Below, in pieces: positions 31,684 through 41,837 of a stretch of DNA of 64,000 nucleotides (positions within the stretch are counted from its first letter, which is position 1; each line of letters opens with the position of its first letter). The translations under genes and the position numbers were made by a program. The notes below the pieces were generated by a model, which did no database searches, was not told where the DNA came from, and saw nothing but the letters and a program-made list of their open reading frames with translations. The stretch is from contig PWGV01000093.1 of assembly GCA_003554585.1 (NCBI GenBank), forward strand, positions 1 through 64,000, given 5' to 3'. The stretch is from Halobacteroidaceae bacterium (lineage in GTDB: Bacteria > Bacillota > Halanaerobiia > B1SED10-174).

Positions 31684-31712
31684 AGTTTACCACATTTTTT
31701 CCTTCTGGTCAA
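31684..31712 (-). promoter_or_regulatory. Sigma-A promoter for lysA
   Basis: Minus strand TTGACC-17 nt-TAAACT. Confidence 0.7.
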
Positions 31713-31871
31713 ATTGCCTTTGGCCCCTATTACGAGGATAATGGCGATTATCGAGGAGAATCAAACCCCTTAACCACAGATGAGATTAAGTGAGGCTCCT
31801 GAAAAACCTTTTATCGGGACAAATCCCGGATTTTCCTTCAAACCTCGTTGGCAGGGAATTTTTTTCTTAAA

Positions 31872-33158
31872 TCAATCAATTGTGTCTCCAATCAAAGGAC
31901 CAATTTCTGTTTTGTTTTCCTGAATCAACCAGGCCTTCTGCAGGAGAGGTTCTGCTTGATTGAAAACCCTTTCGTCCCGGGCATAAACTGAAGCCAATAC
32001 CTCTCCCTTTTCTACCCTGTCCCCTCTCTTTTTCTGGAGATAAATGCCTACCTGGTGGTCAACTTCTTCCTCCTTGGTTTTGCGGCCTGCACCAAGAACA
32101 ACGCTGCAGCGGCCGATTAAGCGGGCATCAAGCTCATTTACAAAACCGGAGCTATCCGCCTTAAATTTGAATTCGGTAGCAAGGGGCAGCTCAGTGGGAA
32201 GGTCTCCCCCCTGGGCCTGGACAATTTCCTGGAATTTATCCCATGGTTTCCCTTCTTTCCAGGTGGTCTCAATTTTTTCGCGGGCATGTTCCCTGCTTGC
32301 ATCGTGGTTTTCAAGTTGAAATGCAGCCTGAGCCAGGGAAATAACAACCTCTCTCAAATCTTCTGGCCCTTCCCTCTTAAGACAATTTATTGCTTCCATA
32401 ACCTCTATATTATTGCCTACTGCTCGTCCCAGGGGTTGATCCATACTGGAGAGAATTGCCCTGATTTTTCTGTTCATTCCCTTCCCTATTTCCACCATAG
32501 TTTCCGCCAGCAAACGAGCCTTATCCATCTCCTGCATGAAAGCACCTTTACCAAACTTAACATCCAGGATTATGTTTTCAGCGCCTCCCGCGATTTTTTT
32601 ACTCATAATGCTGCTGGCAATAAGGGGAATGGAATCGACGGTCCCGGTCACATCTCGCAACCCGTAAAGTTTTTTATCACCCGGAGCAAGATTTCCAGTT
32701 TGACCAATCATCGCAGCTCCAACCCTGTTTACCTGGTCGACAAATTCTTTTCTGCCCAAATCAGTTCGAAAGCCCGGAATGCCCTCCAGCTTATCAACAG
32801 TACCGCCTGTATGTCCAAGCCCCCTGCCCGACATTTTCGGGGCTTTAAAACCAAGGGAAGCAAGAAGGGGAATCAGGACCAGGCTTACCTTATCCCCCAC
32901 CCCTCCCGTCGAATGTTTATCAACCTTAATTCCTTCTATTCCGGACAGGTCAATTGTTTCCCCTGAATTAACAAGAGCACGTGTAAGAGTAACGGTTTCC
33001 TCTTTTCCCATCCCCTGGAAATATATTGCCATAGCCATTGCAGCCATTTGATATTCCGGAATTTTTCCCTGGACATAACCCTCGATCAAAAATTCGATCT
33101 CTTCGGGTTCTAACTCCTGGCCATCCCTCTTTTTAATAATTAAATCATAGGTTTGCAT
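31872..33158 (-). CDS. pdp: Pyrimidine-nucleoside phosphorylase
   Basis: KVDKHSTGGVGDKVSLVLIPLLASLG. Confidence 0.95.
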   Translation of the reverse strand: MQTYDLIIKKRDGQELEPEEIEFLIEGYVQGKIPEYQMAAMAMAIYFQGMGKEETVTLTRALVNSGETIDLSGIEGIKVDKHSTGGVGDKVSLVLIPLLASLGFKAPKMSGRGLGHTGGTVDKLEGIPGFRTDLGRKEFVDQVNRVGAAMIGQTGNLAPGDKKLYGLRDVTGTVDSIPLIASSIMSKKIAGGAENIILDVKFGKGAFMQEMDKARLLAETMVEIGKGMNRKIRAILSSMDQPLGRAVGNNIEVMEAINCLKREGPEDLREVVISLAQAAFQLENHDASREHAREKIETTWKEGKPWDKFQEIVQAQGGDLPTELPLATEFKFKADSSGFVNELDARLIGRCSVVLGAGRKTKEEEVDHQVGIYLQKKRGDRVEKGEVLASVYARDERVFNQAEPLLQKAWLIQENKTEIGPLIGDTID

Positions 33159-33983
33159 TTACAAAACTCCTTCAGCTAAAATCCCCTTGACCAGTTTTTT
33201 AAATTCTGGTTTAACCTTTTCTCCCACTTCCATGACCTCTTCATGGCTTAATGGTTCAGGGAGAGTTCCCGAAGCCATGTTCGTAATACAGGATATTCCC
33301 AGGACCCTGAGGCCCATGTGGCTGGCTGCAATAACCTCGGGGACAGTGGACATTCCTACAGCATCTGCGCCCCAGCGCCCCACCATTTTTATCTCGGCAG
33401 GTGTTTCAAAACAGGGCCCCCCAAAAGCTGCGTAAACCCCTTTGCGGGTCATTTTCCCAATACTTTTGGCGACTGTTTCCCCAACCTCAATTAACTCGGG
33501 ATCATAAGCTTGACTCATATCGGGAAAACGGGGCCCGAGGTCATCTGGATTAGCCCCGCGCAGGGGATTTATTCCCATAAAATTAATGTGATCGGCAATA
33601 AACATGAAATCTCCCACGTTAAAATTGGTATTAACTGCACCAGCAGCATTGGTTACAATTAAAACTTCAATACCCATCTGGGTCATTATCCGCAGGGGCC
33701 GAACTAACTCCTGGGGAGAATAACCTTCGTAATAATGGTACCGCCCCTGCATCATCGCTACAGGAATATTATTCAAAAACCCAAATACAAACCGCCCACT
33801 ATGGCCGGGAACAGTAGAAGGGGGTAAGTGCGGAACTTCCTCATAGGGTACACTTGTTTTTCTTTCAACTTCATTGGCCAGCTCCCCCAGTCCAGACCCC
33901 AGGATCAGTCCAACCTTGGGCTTGGTTACCTTTTTTTTCTTAAGAAACTGGACGCCCTCTTTAATCTTTTTCATCTCTTCCAC
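33159..33983 (-). CDS. punA: Purine-nucleoside phosphorylase
   Basis: PKVGLILGSGLGELANEVE; MQGRYHYYEGYSPQELVRPLRIM. Confidence 0.95.
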   Translation of the reverse strand: MEEMKKIKEGVQFLKKKKVTKPKVGLILGSGLGELANEVERKTSVPYEEVPHLPPSTVPGHSGRFVFGFLNNIPVAMMQGRYHYYEGYSPQELVRPLRIMTQMGIEVLIVTNAAGAVNTNFNVGDFMFIADHINFMGINPLRGANPDDLGPRFPDMSQAYDPELIEVGETVAKSIGKMTRKGVYAAFGGPCFETPAEIKMVGRWGADAVGMSTVPEVIAASHMGLRVLGISCITNMASGTLPEPLSHEEVMEVGEKVKPEFKKLVKGILAEGVL

Positions 33984-33988
33984 TATCT

Positions 33989-35161
33989 TTATTCCTCCTT
34001 GCCTTTAATTTGGTCCCAGAAACTTTTGCCATCAATCTGGCAATCCAGGGCGAAATAACTCGCAATCGTAGCTCCCACATCTGCCAGTGTTGACCGGGTT
34101 CCCAGGTTTACATTTTCCTTTAGGCCAGGCCCCCAGACAAGCAATGGAACATATTCCCGGGTATGGTCAGTTGTATCAAAGCCGGGATCTGTTCCATGGT
34201 CTGCTGTTATAAAAAGAATATCCTCTTTTCCCATTTCTCCTAGAAAAGAAGGCAAGAATTCATCAAATTCCAGGAGAGCCTGGGCGAATCCATCAATATT
34301 ATTCCTGTGCCCATAAAGCATATCAAAATCAACCAGGTTGGTAAAAATCAAATCATCCCTGGAATTTTTTGCTTCCTCCAGCAATTTTTCCATACCATCC
34401 GCGTTGTTTTGAGTGGGAACAGAACGGGAAATCCCTCTTCCCTCAAAAATATTTTCCAGTTTCCCTACAACTACTACTTCCCGGCCTGCTTCTTCTAAAT
34501 AATCAAGAAGTAATTTCCGCGGTGGTTCCAGGGAAAAATCTTTTCTCCGGTGGGTTCGTGTATAATCCCCTTCTTTTCCAATAAAAGGTCTTGCAATAAC
34601 CCGACCTACTGCCCATTCATCCTTTAAAAGTCCCCGGGCGATTTTACAGATCCGGTAAAGTTCATCCACTGGAATAACCTCTTCGTGGGCAGCTATTTGA
34701 AAAACGCTGTCTGCTGATGTATATACAATGGGTTTGCCTGTTTTTTGGTGTTCTGGACCCAGCTCTTTGATTATTTCCGTCCCCGAAGCAACTTTGTTAC
34801 CCAGGTACCCGTATCCAGTCTCCCGGGAAAAGGCTTCCATCAATGCATCAGGAAACCCTTCTCCAAAAGTGGGGAAAGCTTTATCTAAAATTAATCCGCT
34901 CAGTTCCCAGTGGCCCGAAGTAGTGTCCTTATTTGGCGAAGCAAGGGCCATCCGGCCAAATCCACCCCTGGGGGATTTAACTGCCCGGGGAGAATCAATT
35001 ATATTGAAAAGACCCATTTTCTGCATATTATAAAGGGGTAAATCGGGGTGCTTCTCCAGAATATGCCCGAAGGTATTACTACCCGCGTCGCCAAATTTTT
35101 CCGCATCAGGCATTGCCCCTACACCAAAACCATCAAGCACTAGTAAAAATACCCTTCCCAC
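33989..35161 (-). CDS. deoB: Phosphopentomutase
   Basis: GRVFLLVLDGFGVGAMPDAEKFGDAGSNTFGHI; GTG start at 35161 with AAGGAGG. Confidence 0.96.
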   Translation of the reverse strand: MGRVFLLVLDGFGVGAMPDAEKFGDAGSNTFGHILEKHPDLPLYNMQKMGLFNIIDSPRAVKSPRGGFGRMALASPNKDTTSGHWELSGLILDKAFPTFGEGFPDALMEAFSRETGYGYLGNKVASGTEIIKELGPEHQKTGKPIVYTSADSVFQIAAHEEVIPVDELYRICKIARGLLKDEWAVGRVIARPFIGKEGDYTRTHRRKDFSLEPPRKLLLDYLEEAGREVVVVGKLENIFEGRGISRSVPTQNNADGMEKLLEEAKNSRDDLIFTNLVDFDMLYGHRNNIDGFAQALLEFDEFLPSFLGEMGKEDILFITADHGTDPGFDTTDHTREYVPLLVWGPGLKENVNLGTRSTLADVGATIASYFALDCQIDGKSFWDQIKGKEE

Positions 35162-35230
35162 TAACCCACCTCCTTTTGTTTTCTCTATCTCCTTTTTATA
35201 TTCCTTATAAGAACCCCTTTTTCCTCCCAC

Positions 35231-35263
35231 AAAAAAAGCCCCCTGCAGAAAGAGGGGGCTTTT
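35231..35263 (-). terminator. Rho-independent terminator of ald
   Basis: Minus strand AAAAGCCCCCT..AGGGGGCTTTTTTT. Confidence 0.85.
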
Positions 35264-35267
35264 CAGC

Positions 35268-36368
35268 CTAGCTTAAAGGATAGTATTCCAAATCCAGGGC
35301 GTCGGCAACGGCCTTGTAGGTTACCTTGCCGTTAAGAACGTTGACTCCTTTGGCCAGTCCGGGATCCTGATGGATTGCTTTTTTGTAACCGTTATTGGCT
35401 AGGCGAAGAGCATAAGGTAGAGTTTGGTTGGTCAGAGCATAGGTTGAAGTGCGGGGTACTGCTCCAGGCATATTTACTACGCAGTAATGGATTACATCGT
35501 GCACGGTGTAAACGGGGTCACTGTGGGAGGTGGGTTTAGCAGTTTCAACACAACCGCCCTGGTCAATAGCCACGTCGACTATTACCGAACCGGGTTCCAT
35601 TGTTTTGACCATTTCTTCTGTAACCAGGCTGGGAGCCTTGGCGCCAGGCAGAAGCACTCCACCGATTACCAGGTCCGAATCTTTTACTGCCTCGGCAATA
35701 TTGAGGCTGTTGGACATTATGGTCTTGACCTGGCCGCGGAAAATATCGTCCAGGTACTGCATCTGCTTGTGACTTATGTCCATCATGGTAACTTCTCCAC
35801 CCAGGCCCAGGGCCATCTTGGCAGAGTTTATTCCAACGGTGCCTCCCCCGATAATGGTAACTTTGGCCGGGCCAACACCGGGAACACCACCGAGAAGAAC
35901 TCCTTTTCCACCATGGTGCTTTTCCAGGTAACGAATACCCATCTGGGGAGCCAGACGACCGGCAACTTCACTCATTGGGTTTAAGAGAGGTAGGCCACCT
36001 TGCTTGTCTTCAACAGTTTCGTAGGCAATGGCGACAACTTTCTTTTCCATCAGGGACAGGGTCAATTCCTTGGGAACACCTGCAAGATGAAGGAAGGTAA
36101 ACAAAATCTGCCCTTCTTTGAAGAATTTGTATTCTTCAGCTTCAGGTTCTTTTACCTTGATAACCATTTCGGTATCCCAGGCTTCTTCCCGGGAAACCAT
36201 TTTTGCTCCTGCTTGCTCAAAATCCTCATTACTGATGCCACTGCCCAGGCCCCCATTTTTTTGAACGAGGACCTCGTGGCCACTGGAGGTCATTGCTTTT
36301 ACTCCAGCGGGGGTAATCGCTATGCGATTTTCTTTGTCCTTAATTTCCTTAGGTACACCGATTAGCAT
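35268..36368 (-). CDS. ald: Alanine dehydrogenase
   Basis: MLIGVPKEIKDKENRIAITPAGV; GGGTVGINSAKMALGLGGEVTMMD. Confidence 0.97.
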   Translation of the reverse strand: MLIGVPKEIKDKENRIAITPAGVKAMTSSGHEVLVQKNGGLGSGISNEDFEQAGAKMVSREEAWDTEMVIKVKEPEAEEYKFFKEGQILFTFLHLAGVPKELTLSLMEKKVVAIAYETVEDKQGGLPLLNPMSEVAGRLAPQMGIRYLEKHHGGKGVLLGGVPGVGPAKVTIIGGGTVGINSAKMALGLGGEVTMMDISHKQMQYLDDIFRGQVKTIMSNSLNIAEAVKDSDLVIGGVLLPGAKAPSLVTEEMVKTMEPGSVIVDVAIDQGGCVETAKPTSHSDPVYTVHDVIHYCVVNMPGAVPRTSTYALTNQTLPYALRLANNGYKKAIHQDPGLAKGVNVLNGKVTYKAVADALDLEYYPLS

Positions 36369-36407
36369 GCTATTATACCTCCTTTTCTTCCTTGCTTGTT
36401 AATTATA

Positions 36408-36425
36408 TTGCAAACTTTATGCCAA
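36408..36425 (-). promoter_or_regulatory. Sigma-54 (-24/-12) promoter upstream of ald
   Basis: Minus strand TTGGCATAAAGTTTGCAA; GG-N10-GC spacing. Confidence 0.75.
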
Positions 36426-36435
36426 GACACCTTAC

Positions 36436-37594
36436 TCAGGCGTCAAGTCTTTTTATCTTTCCATAGCGGCCTGCCCCGCCGCATTCAATTTCCAGTTCTC
36501 CTGTTCGCAATCTTAAAATCATTTCTACCCTTTTTTTATCTAAAAACCTTTCCAGTTGCTCCGGGGAAATATTATGGATTATCTCCATTTCTGAACCCAG
36601 GTTTTCGTAAAGAACCTCTAGGATCCTTGGTCCAAACCCGGGTAAAAGATGCAGGGGAATATGGAAAAAGTATGGAGCCCTGCCTGTTGGCAGTTTTGCA
36701 GTGTCGGATAATTTTTCAATCCGGTTGGAAACACCCTGGACCAGCGCAGGCTCCAAACATCGGGGACAGGTTTTGCCTTCATTTTTTCCAGGAGTAAAAC
36801 CACATTTGCGACACCTGGTTTGAAAATATTTACCCAGGGCAGGTGGAAAACCCCTGAAAGATTTAATCTCCTGGCCGGACAGTATAATCTGAAAAAGTTG
36901 TCCAAAATCCCTTACAGTAGTGTCAATTTCCAGGTACTCCCGGGCAATATTGGGGGAGGAATGAGCGTCAGATCCGACCAGGAAAGGAACTTCATGCAAA
37001 TCCTTTATCCTGTCCGCCAGAGTGCTGTCTGCACTCAGGCCCAGTTCAACAAAATCCACCTCATCAGAAAATTCCCCCAGGGATTGAAAGCTATCCAGCT
37101 GGCCAAAATAACCCTTGAAGGGAGTAAAGGCATGGGCCAGCCCAAGGTAACCTCCCAATTGACGGACCATGGAAAAAGCTTTGTGAAATCCGTCACGTAA
37201 AAACTGAGTACTAAGACCCGGATTCGTAATTTTTTTCCCTAAATAGGAGTTAAAGGCTTCTAACTCTTCCATCCCCGGGAAAAATGCCAAACAATGAACC
37301 CGAGTGCCTTCTATGTCCATTTCCCATTCTGAACCGGGGATAAGCAAAAAAACCGCTGGAGGTTTTTAGCCCTCCCCCCGGACATTCACCGAGGTATCCT
37401 TTCGCGACCAAACCTTGAAATTCCTTTAAAACTCCATTGCAGGCTGCATCTATAATGCCCAGAACATTTAGCCCTCTAATTTTCTCTGCGTGTTCAATGG
37501 CCCGGTCCAGGGTTAACTCGGGAGAAGCAGTAATTTTAACTGGTTGGTCCGAAGCTCTTCCCAGGTGTACATGCAGGTCACAAAAGCTCAGCAC
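36436..37594 (-). pseudogene. EndoQ-like PHP-domain protein, frameshifted (ORFs 37250..37594 and 36436..37347)
   Basis: N-terminal DLHVHLGRASD..; C-terminal CRKCGFTPGKNEGKTCPRC and helix-hairpin-helix-like region; removing one T from the T7 tract at 37346-37352 joins both frames as ..SSGFLLIPGSEWEM.. Confidence 0.75.
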
Positions 37595-38082
37595 CGTTCA
37601 AACTCCTGCAAATAAAATTGTAGCCCGATGATCGTCTTGGCATCGTTGAAAAAACCTTTTTGTAATCCTTCTTTTATTCCCTGTTTATCCATTATAACCT
37701 TTTCCAGCCCCTCTTCCTGGGCGGGTCGTGCAAACTCCAGGTCAGAAGCAAGACACAAAAACAGTTTTTCATTGCTGTACCCCGGAGATGTGAAAAACTG
37801 CTGGCGGATCTCAATTTGTTTACATTTATACCCCGTTTCTTCCAGCAGTTCCCTTTTCCCCGTTTCTATTGGTTCTTCCCCTGGTTCCAATAATCCTGCC
37901 GGTAATTCTAAAATATAATCATTTACCGCTGGTCGAAATTGCCTGACTAAAACCACGCGTCCGTCTTTTAAAACGGGAAGAAGCACCACAGCTCCCGGGT
38001 GAACAACACATTCATATTTTCCTTCAAGCTTAAGCAGACGAAGCAACTTCCCAGAGAATATTTCTTCCGGGTCTGAATTCAC
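37588..38082 (-). CDS. NUDIX hydrolase (ADP-ribose pyrophosphatase-like)
   Basis: GLLEPGEEPIETGKRELLEETGYK Nudix box. Confidence 0.92.
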   Translation of the reverse strand: MNSDPEEIFSGKLLRLLKLEGKYECVVHPGAVVLLPVLKDGRVVLVRQFRPAVNDYILELPAGLLEPGEEPIETGKRELLEETGYKCKQIEIRQQFFTSPGYSNEKLFLCLASDLEFARPAQEEGLEKVIMDKQGIKEGLQKGFFNDAKTIIGLQFYLQEFERC

Positions 38083-38115
38083 TTAGACCACCCTTTTCTT
38101 TTTTCTTAAACCACT

Positions 38116-39225
38116 TCAGTCTCCGAGAATATTTACTATCAATTGGGAGAGATCAACCAGGTCGGAAAAAGGAATATATTCATCAGTTGAATGGGCTTTC
38201 TCCATCCCTGTAGCCAGGTTAAGTGTGGGGACACCTTTGCCATTAAATATATTGGCGTCGCTTCCTCCCCCGCTGGCCAAAAGGTTTGCTTCCTTCCCCA
38301 GTTTTTCCAAGGCTTTTTTGCACCTTTTCACAACCTCTTCTTCGGGAGAAAACTCAAAAGAAGGATAAAGGTTTTCAGCTTCGAACTCCAGCTTCGCTCC
38401 ATATTTTTCCGCTGCTTTCAGGAAAATGTTTTCCATTTTTTCGGTTTCGCGTCTTAGTTTTTCTGGATCATGACTGCGGGCCTCACCGGCCATTTCTACT
38501 AGATCTGGAACCACGTTACGGGCTTTACCACCCTTTATGGTTCCAATATTGGAAGTAGTTTCGGCATCTATTCTTCCCTGCTCAATTTTTGCCAGGGCTA
38601 CGCTCGCAACCTTGATGGCATTGATCCCTTCTTCTGGACTTACTCCAGCGTGGCTTGCTTTCCCTTTAATTTTAACCTTAATACTGTTGTGTGTCGGGCC
38701 CTTAATTATAATGTTGCCGACCGGCCCATTGGAATCAAAAGCAAAACCAAAATCGGCTTTCAGGGCTCCCTCTTCAAGGTTTTTTGCTCCTAAAAGACCA
38801 ACCTCTTCTGATACCGTAAAAACCAGTTGCACCGGATAGTGGTCCAGTCCTTGCTCTTTAATAGTATAAAGAGCTGCAAAGATTGGGGCAATTCCGGAAA
38901 TATCATCTGCAGCCAGTATGGTCTCACCCTTAGAGCGGAAAATTCCATCTTCCTTAACAGGTTCAATGTTTTCCCCGGGTTCTACCCGATCCAGATGGGC
39001 CGTAAACATAATTGTAGGACCATCCTTGTTCTTCCCGGGAAAGTAGGCAATAATATTTCCCGCGTTTCCTCCGGTTTTTTCTCCTGCCTTATCCTCTTTA
39101 ACTTCAAGGCCCAGTTTTTCCAGGTGATTTTTCACATAATCGGCTAGTTTTCTTTCTCCGCCTGATGGACTGTATATTTTGACCATCTCGACGAAAAACT
39201 GCTCCAATCTTTTTTCGTTAATCAT
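38116..39225 (-). CDS. M20 family peptidase (PepT-like)
   Basis: FTAHLDRVEPG; AADDISGIAPIFAAL; VFTVSEEVGLLGAKNL. Confidence 0.9.
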   Translation of the reverse strand: MINEKRLEQFFVEMVKIYSPSGGERKLADYVKNHLEKLGLEVKEDKAGEKTGGNAGNIIAYFPGKNKDGPTIMFTAHLDRVEPGENIEPVKEDGIFRSKGETILAADDISGIAPIFAALYTIKEQGLDHYPVQLVFTVSEEVGLLGAKNLEEGALKADFGFAFDSNGPVGNIIIKGPTHNSIKVKIKGKASHAGVSPEEGINAIKVASVALAKIEQGRIDAETTSNIGTIKGGKARNVVPDLVEMAGEARSHDPEKLRRETEKMENIFLKAAEKYGAKLEFEAENLYPSFEFSPEEEVVKRCKKALEKLGKEANLLASGGGSDANIFNGKGVPTLNLATGMEKAHSTDEYIPFSDLVDLSQLIVNILGD

Positions 39226-39239
39226 TGGCTCACCTCTAC

Positions 39240-39779
39240 TTATTCCCGGGCCGCCTCCATGCCTCTCTTAAGGGCTTCTTCGTTCAGGGGGATCAATTTA
39301 TGGTGGCGTTCGGGTAGATTTTTTTTCAGGGAGGCTATAATTGAATCCATATCTACAATTTTTACTTTTTCAATTACTGCTCCCAGGGCAACCATGTTTG
39401 CAGCCCTATCACTACCAACTTCTGCTGCCAGCTCGTTAGCCGGGATTTTTATTACCCGGATATCTTTCCGTTCGGGCTCGTCGTCAATAAGCGAGCTGTT
39501 GATGATGAGGAGCCCTCCCTCTTTTAACTGGGGAGCAAATTTATCCATGGAGGGCAGGTTCATTGCTACGACAACATCCGGCGTAGCAACAAAAGGAGAG
39601 CCAATGCGTTCATCGGAGACGATAACGTGGCAGTTAGCAGTTCCTCCCCGCATTTCCGGTCCATAGGAGGGAAGCCAGGAAACTTCTTTCCCTTCAATCA
39701 TTCCTGCTCCAGCCAGGACCTGCCCCATCAGCATTACTCCCTGGCCACCAAATCCTGCAATGATAATTTCCTGCATCAC
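39240..39779 (-). CDS. 2-oxoacid:ferredoxin oxidoreductase, gamma subunit
   Basis: [51 protein letters not shown]. Confidence 0.92.
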   Translation of the reverse strand: MMQEIIIAGFGGQGVMLMGQVLAGAGMIEGKEVSWLPSYGPEMRGGTANCHVIVSDERIGSPFVATPDVVVAMNLPSMDKFAPQLKEGGLLIINSSLIDDEPERKDIRVIKIPANELAAEVGSDRAANMVALGAVIEKVKIVDMDSIIASLKKNLPERHHKLIPLNEEALKRGMEAARE

Positions 39780-40528
39780 TTGCTATCCCCTCCTTTTGGT
39801 GTTTTAAATTCGCCGAGGGGATAATAAGGAACCATATTGCTTTCAACCCAATCCAGGGCTTCCGCGGGATTCATGCCCCAGTTGGTAGGACAGGTTGAAA
39901 GAAGTTCTACCAGTGAGAATCCCTGGCCGGCTTTTTGAGTTTCAAAGGCTTTTCTAATTGCCTTTTTCGCTTTTTTAATTTCCTTATTATTAAACATTCC
40001 AACCCGGGAAAGATAGGCAGAACCATTGAGGGTAGAGAGCATTTCCACAACCCTGATCGGGTCTCCTGCAGATTTTGCATCCCTTCCATATGGGGAGGTA
40101 GTTGTCTTTTGGCCAATCATTGTGGTCGGTGCCATCTGTCCCCCGGTCATACCATAAATTGCATTGTTAATAAAAATAGTTGTTATATTTTCTCCCCGCA
40201 TTGCTGCGTGGACTATTTCCGCGGTTCCAATAGAAGCCAGATCTCCGTCACCCTGGTAGGTAAAAACGAAGTTTTCGGGGTTTACCCGCTTTATTCCTGT
40301 AGCAACAGCAGGGGCGCGACCATGGGCTGCCTGCTGGAAATCACAATTAAAGTACTCGTAGGCTAATACTGCACAGCCAACAGGGGCAACTCCCACTGTT
40401 TTTTCCCGGATATTCATCTCATCCATTACCTCTGCCACCAGGCGGTGAGTTATTCCATGGGTACACCCGGGACAGTAGTGACTGGGTTTATCTGCCAAAG
40501 ATTCGGGTCTTTTAGCTACAACTTTCAT
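39776..40528 (-). CDS. 2-oxoacid:ferredoxin oxidoreductase, TPP-binding beta subunit
   Basis: [63 protein letters not shown]. Confidence 0.93.
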   Translation of the reverse strand: MKVVAKRPESLADKPSHYCPGCTHGITHRLVAEVMDEMNIREKTVGVAPVGCAVLAYEYFNCDFQQAAHGRAPAVATGIKRVNPENFVFTYQGDGDLASIGTAEIVHAAMRGENITTIFINNAIYGMTGGQMAPTTMIGQKTTTSPYGRDAKSAGDPIRVVEMLSTLNGSAYLSRVGMFNNKEIKKAKKAIRKAFETQKAGQGFSLVELLSTCPTNWGMNPAEALDWVESNMVPYYPLGEFKTPKGGDSK

Positions 40529-41595
40529 TCCTTTTCACCCCTTACTAGCTCCATTAGTTGTTCATAAATCTCCTGGGAGGTCGGAACTACCCCTCCGCTT
40601 CTTCCGTAGAAATAAACAGGGCAACGACCGTTTGCAGAGAGACGAACATCTTCCACCATCTGGCCACAGCTCATCTCTACGGTGAGTAAGAACTTGACCT
40701 GCTCGGCTATTTTTCCAACAACCTGTTCGGGGTAGGGGAATAGAGAAATGGGCCTGATTAATCCCACTTTAATTCCTTCTTCTCTTGCCCTTTCTACGGC
40801 ACTCAAGACAATCCTGGCCATTGATCCAAAGGCGACGATTGCATAATCAGCGTCCTCGGTTTGGATTGTTTCAACCCGGACTTCCTCTTCCCGCATTTGC
40901 TCATATTTCTTTTGCAACCGGAGGTTCAGTTCTTCCAGCTTTTCCGCCTGGAGACTTAGAGAGTTAATAACGTTGGGCTTGCGGTCTTTGTTTCCCACAG
41001 TTGCCCATTCTTTTTCCGGCAGATCTTCTGGAGAAATTTCTTTCTTGAATTCGACAGGTTCCATCATTTGCCCGATCATGCCATCCCCCAAAATCATTAC
41101 GGGATTACGGTATTTATCCGCAAGGTCGAAAGCTTCCAATGTTAAATCAACTGCTTCCTGGACGGATTGGGGGGCCAAAACAAGCATTTTATAATCTCCG
41201 TGCCCTCCCCCCTTAGTAGCCTGCAGATAATCAGACTGGGCCGGCTGAATTCCCCCAAGACCGGGTCCTCCCCGGATTATATTGACAATGACTCCGGGAA
41301 GCTCAGAACCAGCCATGTAGGAGATTCCCTCCTGTTTAAGGCTTATTCCCGGACTTGATGAAGAAGTCATTACCCTCGCTCCAGCCCCTGCAGCTCCGTA
41401 AACCATGTTAATTGCAGCAACTTCACTTTCAGCCTGCAGGAAAACTCCATCTTCCATGGGCAAACGTCTTGCCATGTAAGCCGGGAGTTCATTCTGAGGG
41501 GTTATAGGGTAACCAAAAAAGTAACGGCAACCTGCCTTTATTCCTGCTTCGGCGATCGCCTCGTTTCCCTTCATTAAAATCTTCTCGGCCATCAT
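40525..41595 (-). CDS. 2-oxoacid:ferredoxin oxidoreductase, alpha subunit (VOR-like)
   Basis: [58 protein letters not shown]. Confidence 0.92.
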   Translation of the reverse strand: MMAEKILMKGNEAIAEAGIKAGCRYFFGYPITPQNELPAYMARRLPMEDGVFLQAESEVAAINMVYGAAGAGARVMTSSSSPGISLKQEGISYMAGSELPGVIVNIIRGGPGLGGIQPAQSDYLQATKGGGHGDYKMLVLAPQSVQEAVDLTLEAFDLADKYRNPVMILGDGMIGQMMEPVEFKKEISPEDLPEKEWATVGNKDRKPNVINSLSLQAEKLEELNLRLQKKYEQMREEEVRVETIQTEDADYAIVAFGSMARIVLSAVERAREEGIKVGLIRPISLFPYPEQVVGKIAEQVKFLLTVEMSCGQMVEDVRLSANGRCPVYFYGRSGGVVPTSQEIYEQLMELVRGEKE

Positions 41596-41813
41596 TTACC
41601 TCCTTCCTCTTTATATACTTCAATTACAGTGTCTGGACAGATTTCATAACAGAACCCACATCCAATGCATTTATCCATCTCTTCAACATAAGCGGGATGA
41701 TAACCCTTCTTATTTATTCCATCGCTCATCTTGATTATTTTTACCGGGCAAACCCTTGGACACAGGTTACAACCCTTACACCTTTCGGAATCAAATACAA
41801 CTTTAGGCACCAC
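41592..41813 (-). CDS. 2-oxoacid:ferredoxin oxidoreductase, 2x[4Fe-4S] delta subunit
   Basis: CKGCNLCPRVCP and CIGCGFCYEICP. Confidence 0.92.
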   Translation of the reverse strand: MVPKVVFDSERCKGCNLCPRVCPVKIIKMSDGINKKGYHPAYVEEMDKCIGCGFCYEICPDTVIEVYKEEGGK

Positions 41814-41837
41814 TTATCCTCCTTCCCTATCCACTTA

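Noticed and set aside
31603-31870. Lysine riboswitch upstream of lysA
   Set aside because: Leader from promoter to ATG is under ~80 nt and lacks the conserved L-box core; only a simple hairpin is present.
32286-32966. 226-aa plus-strand ORF
   Set aside because: Antisense to pdp, a strongly conserved gene.
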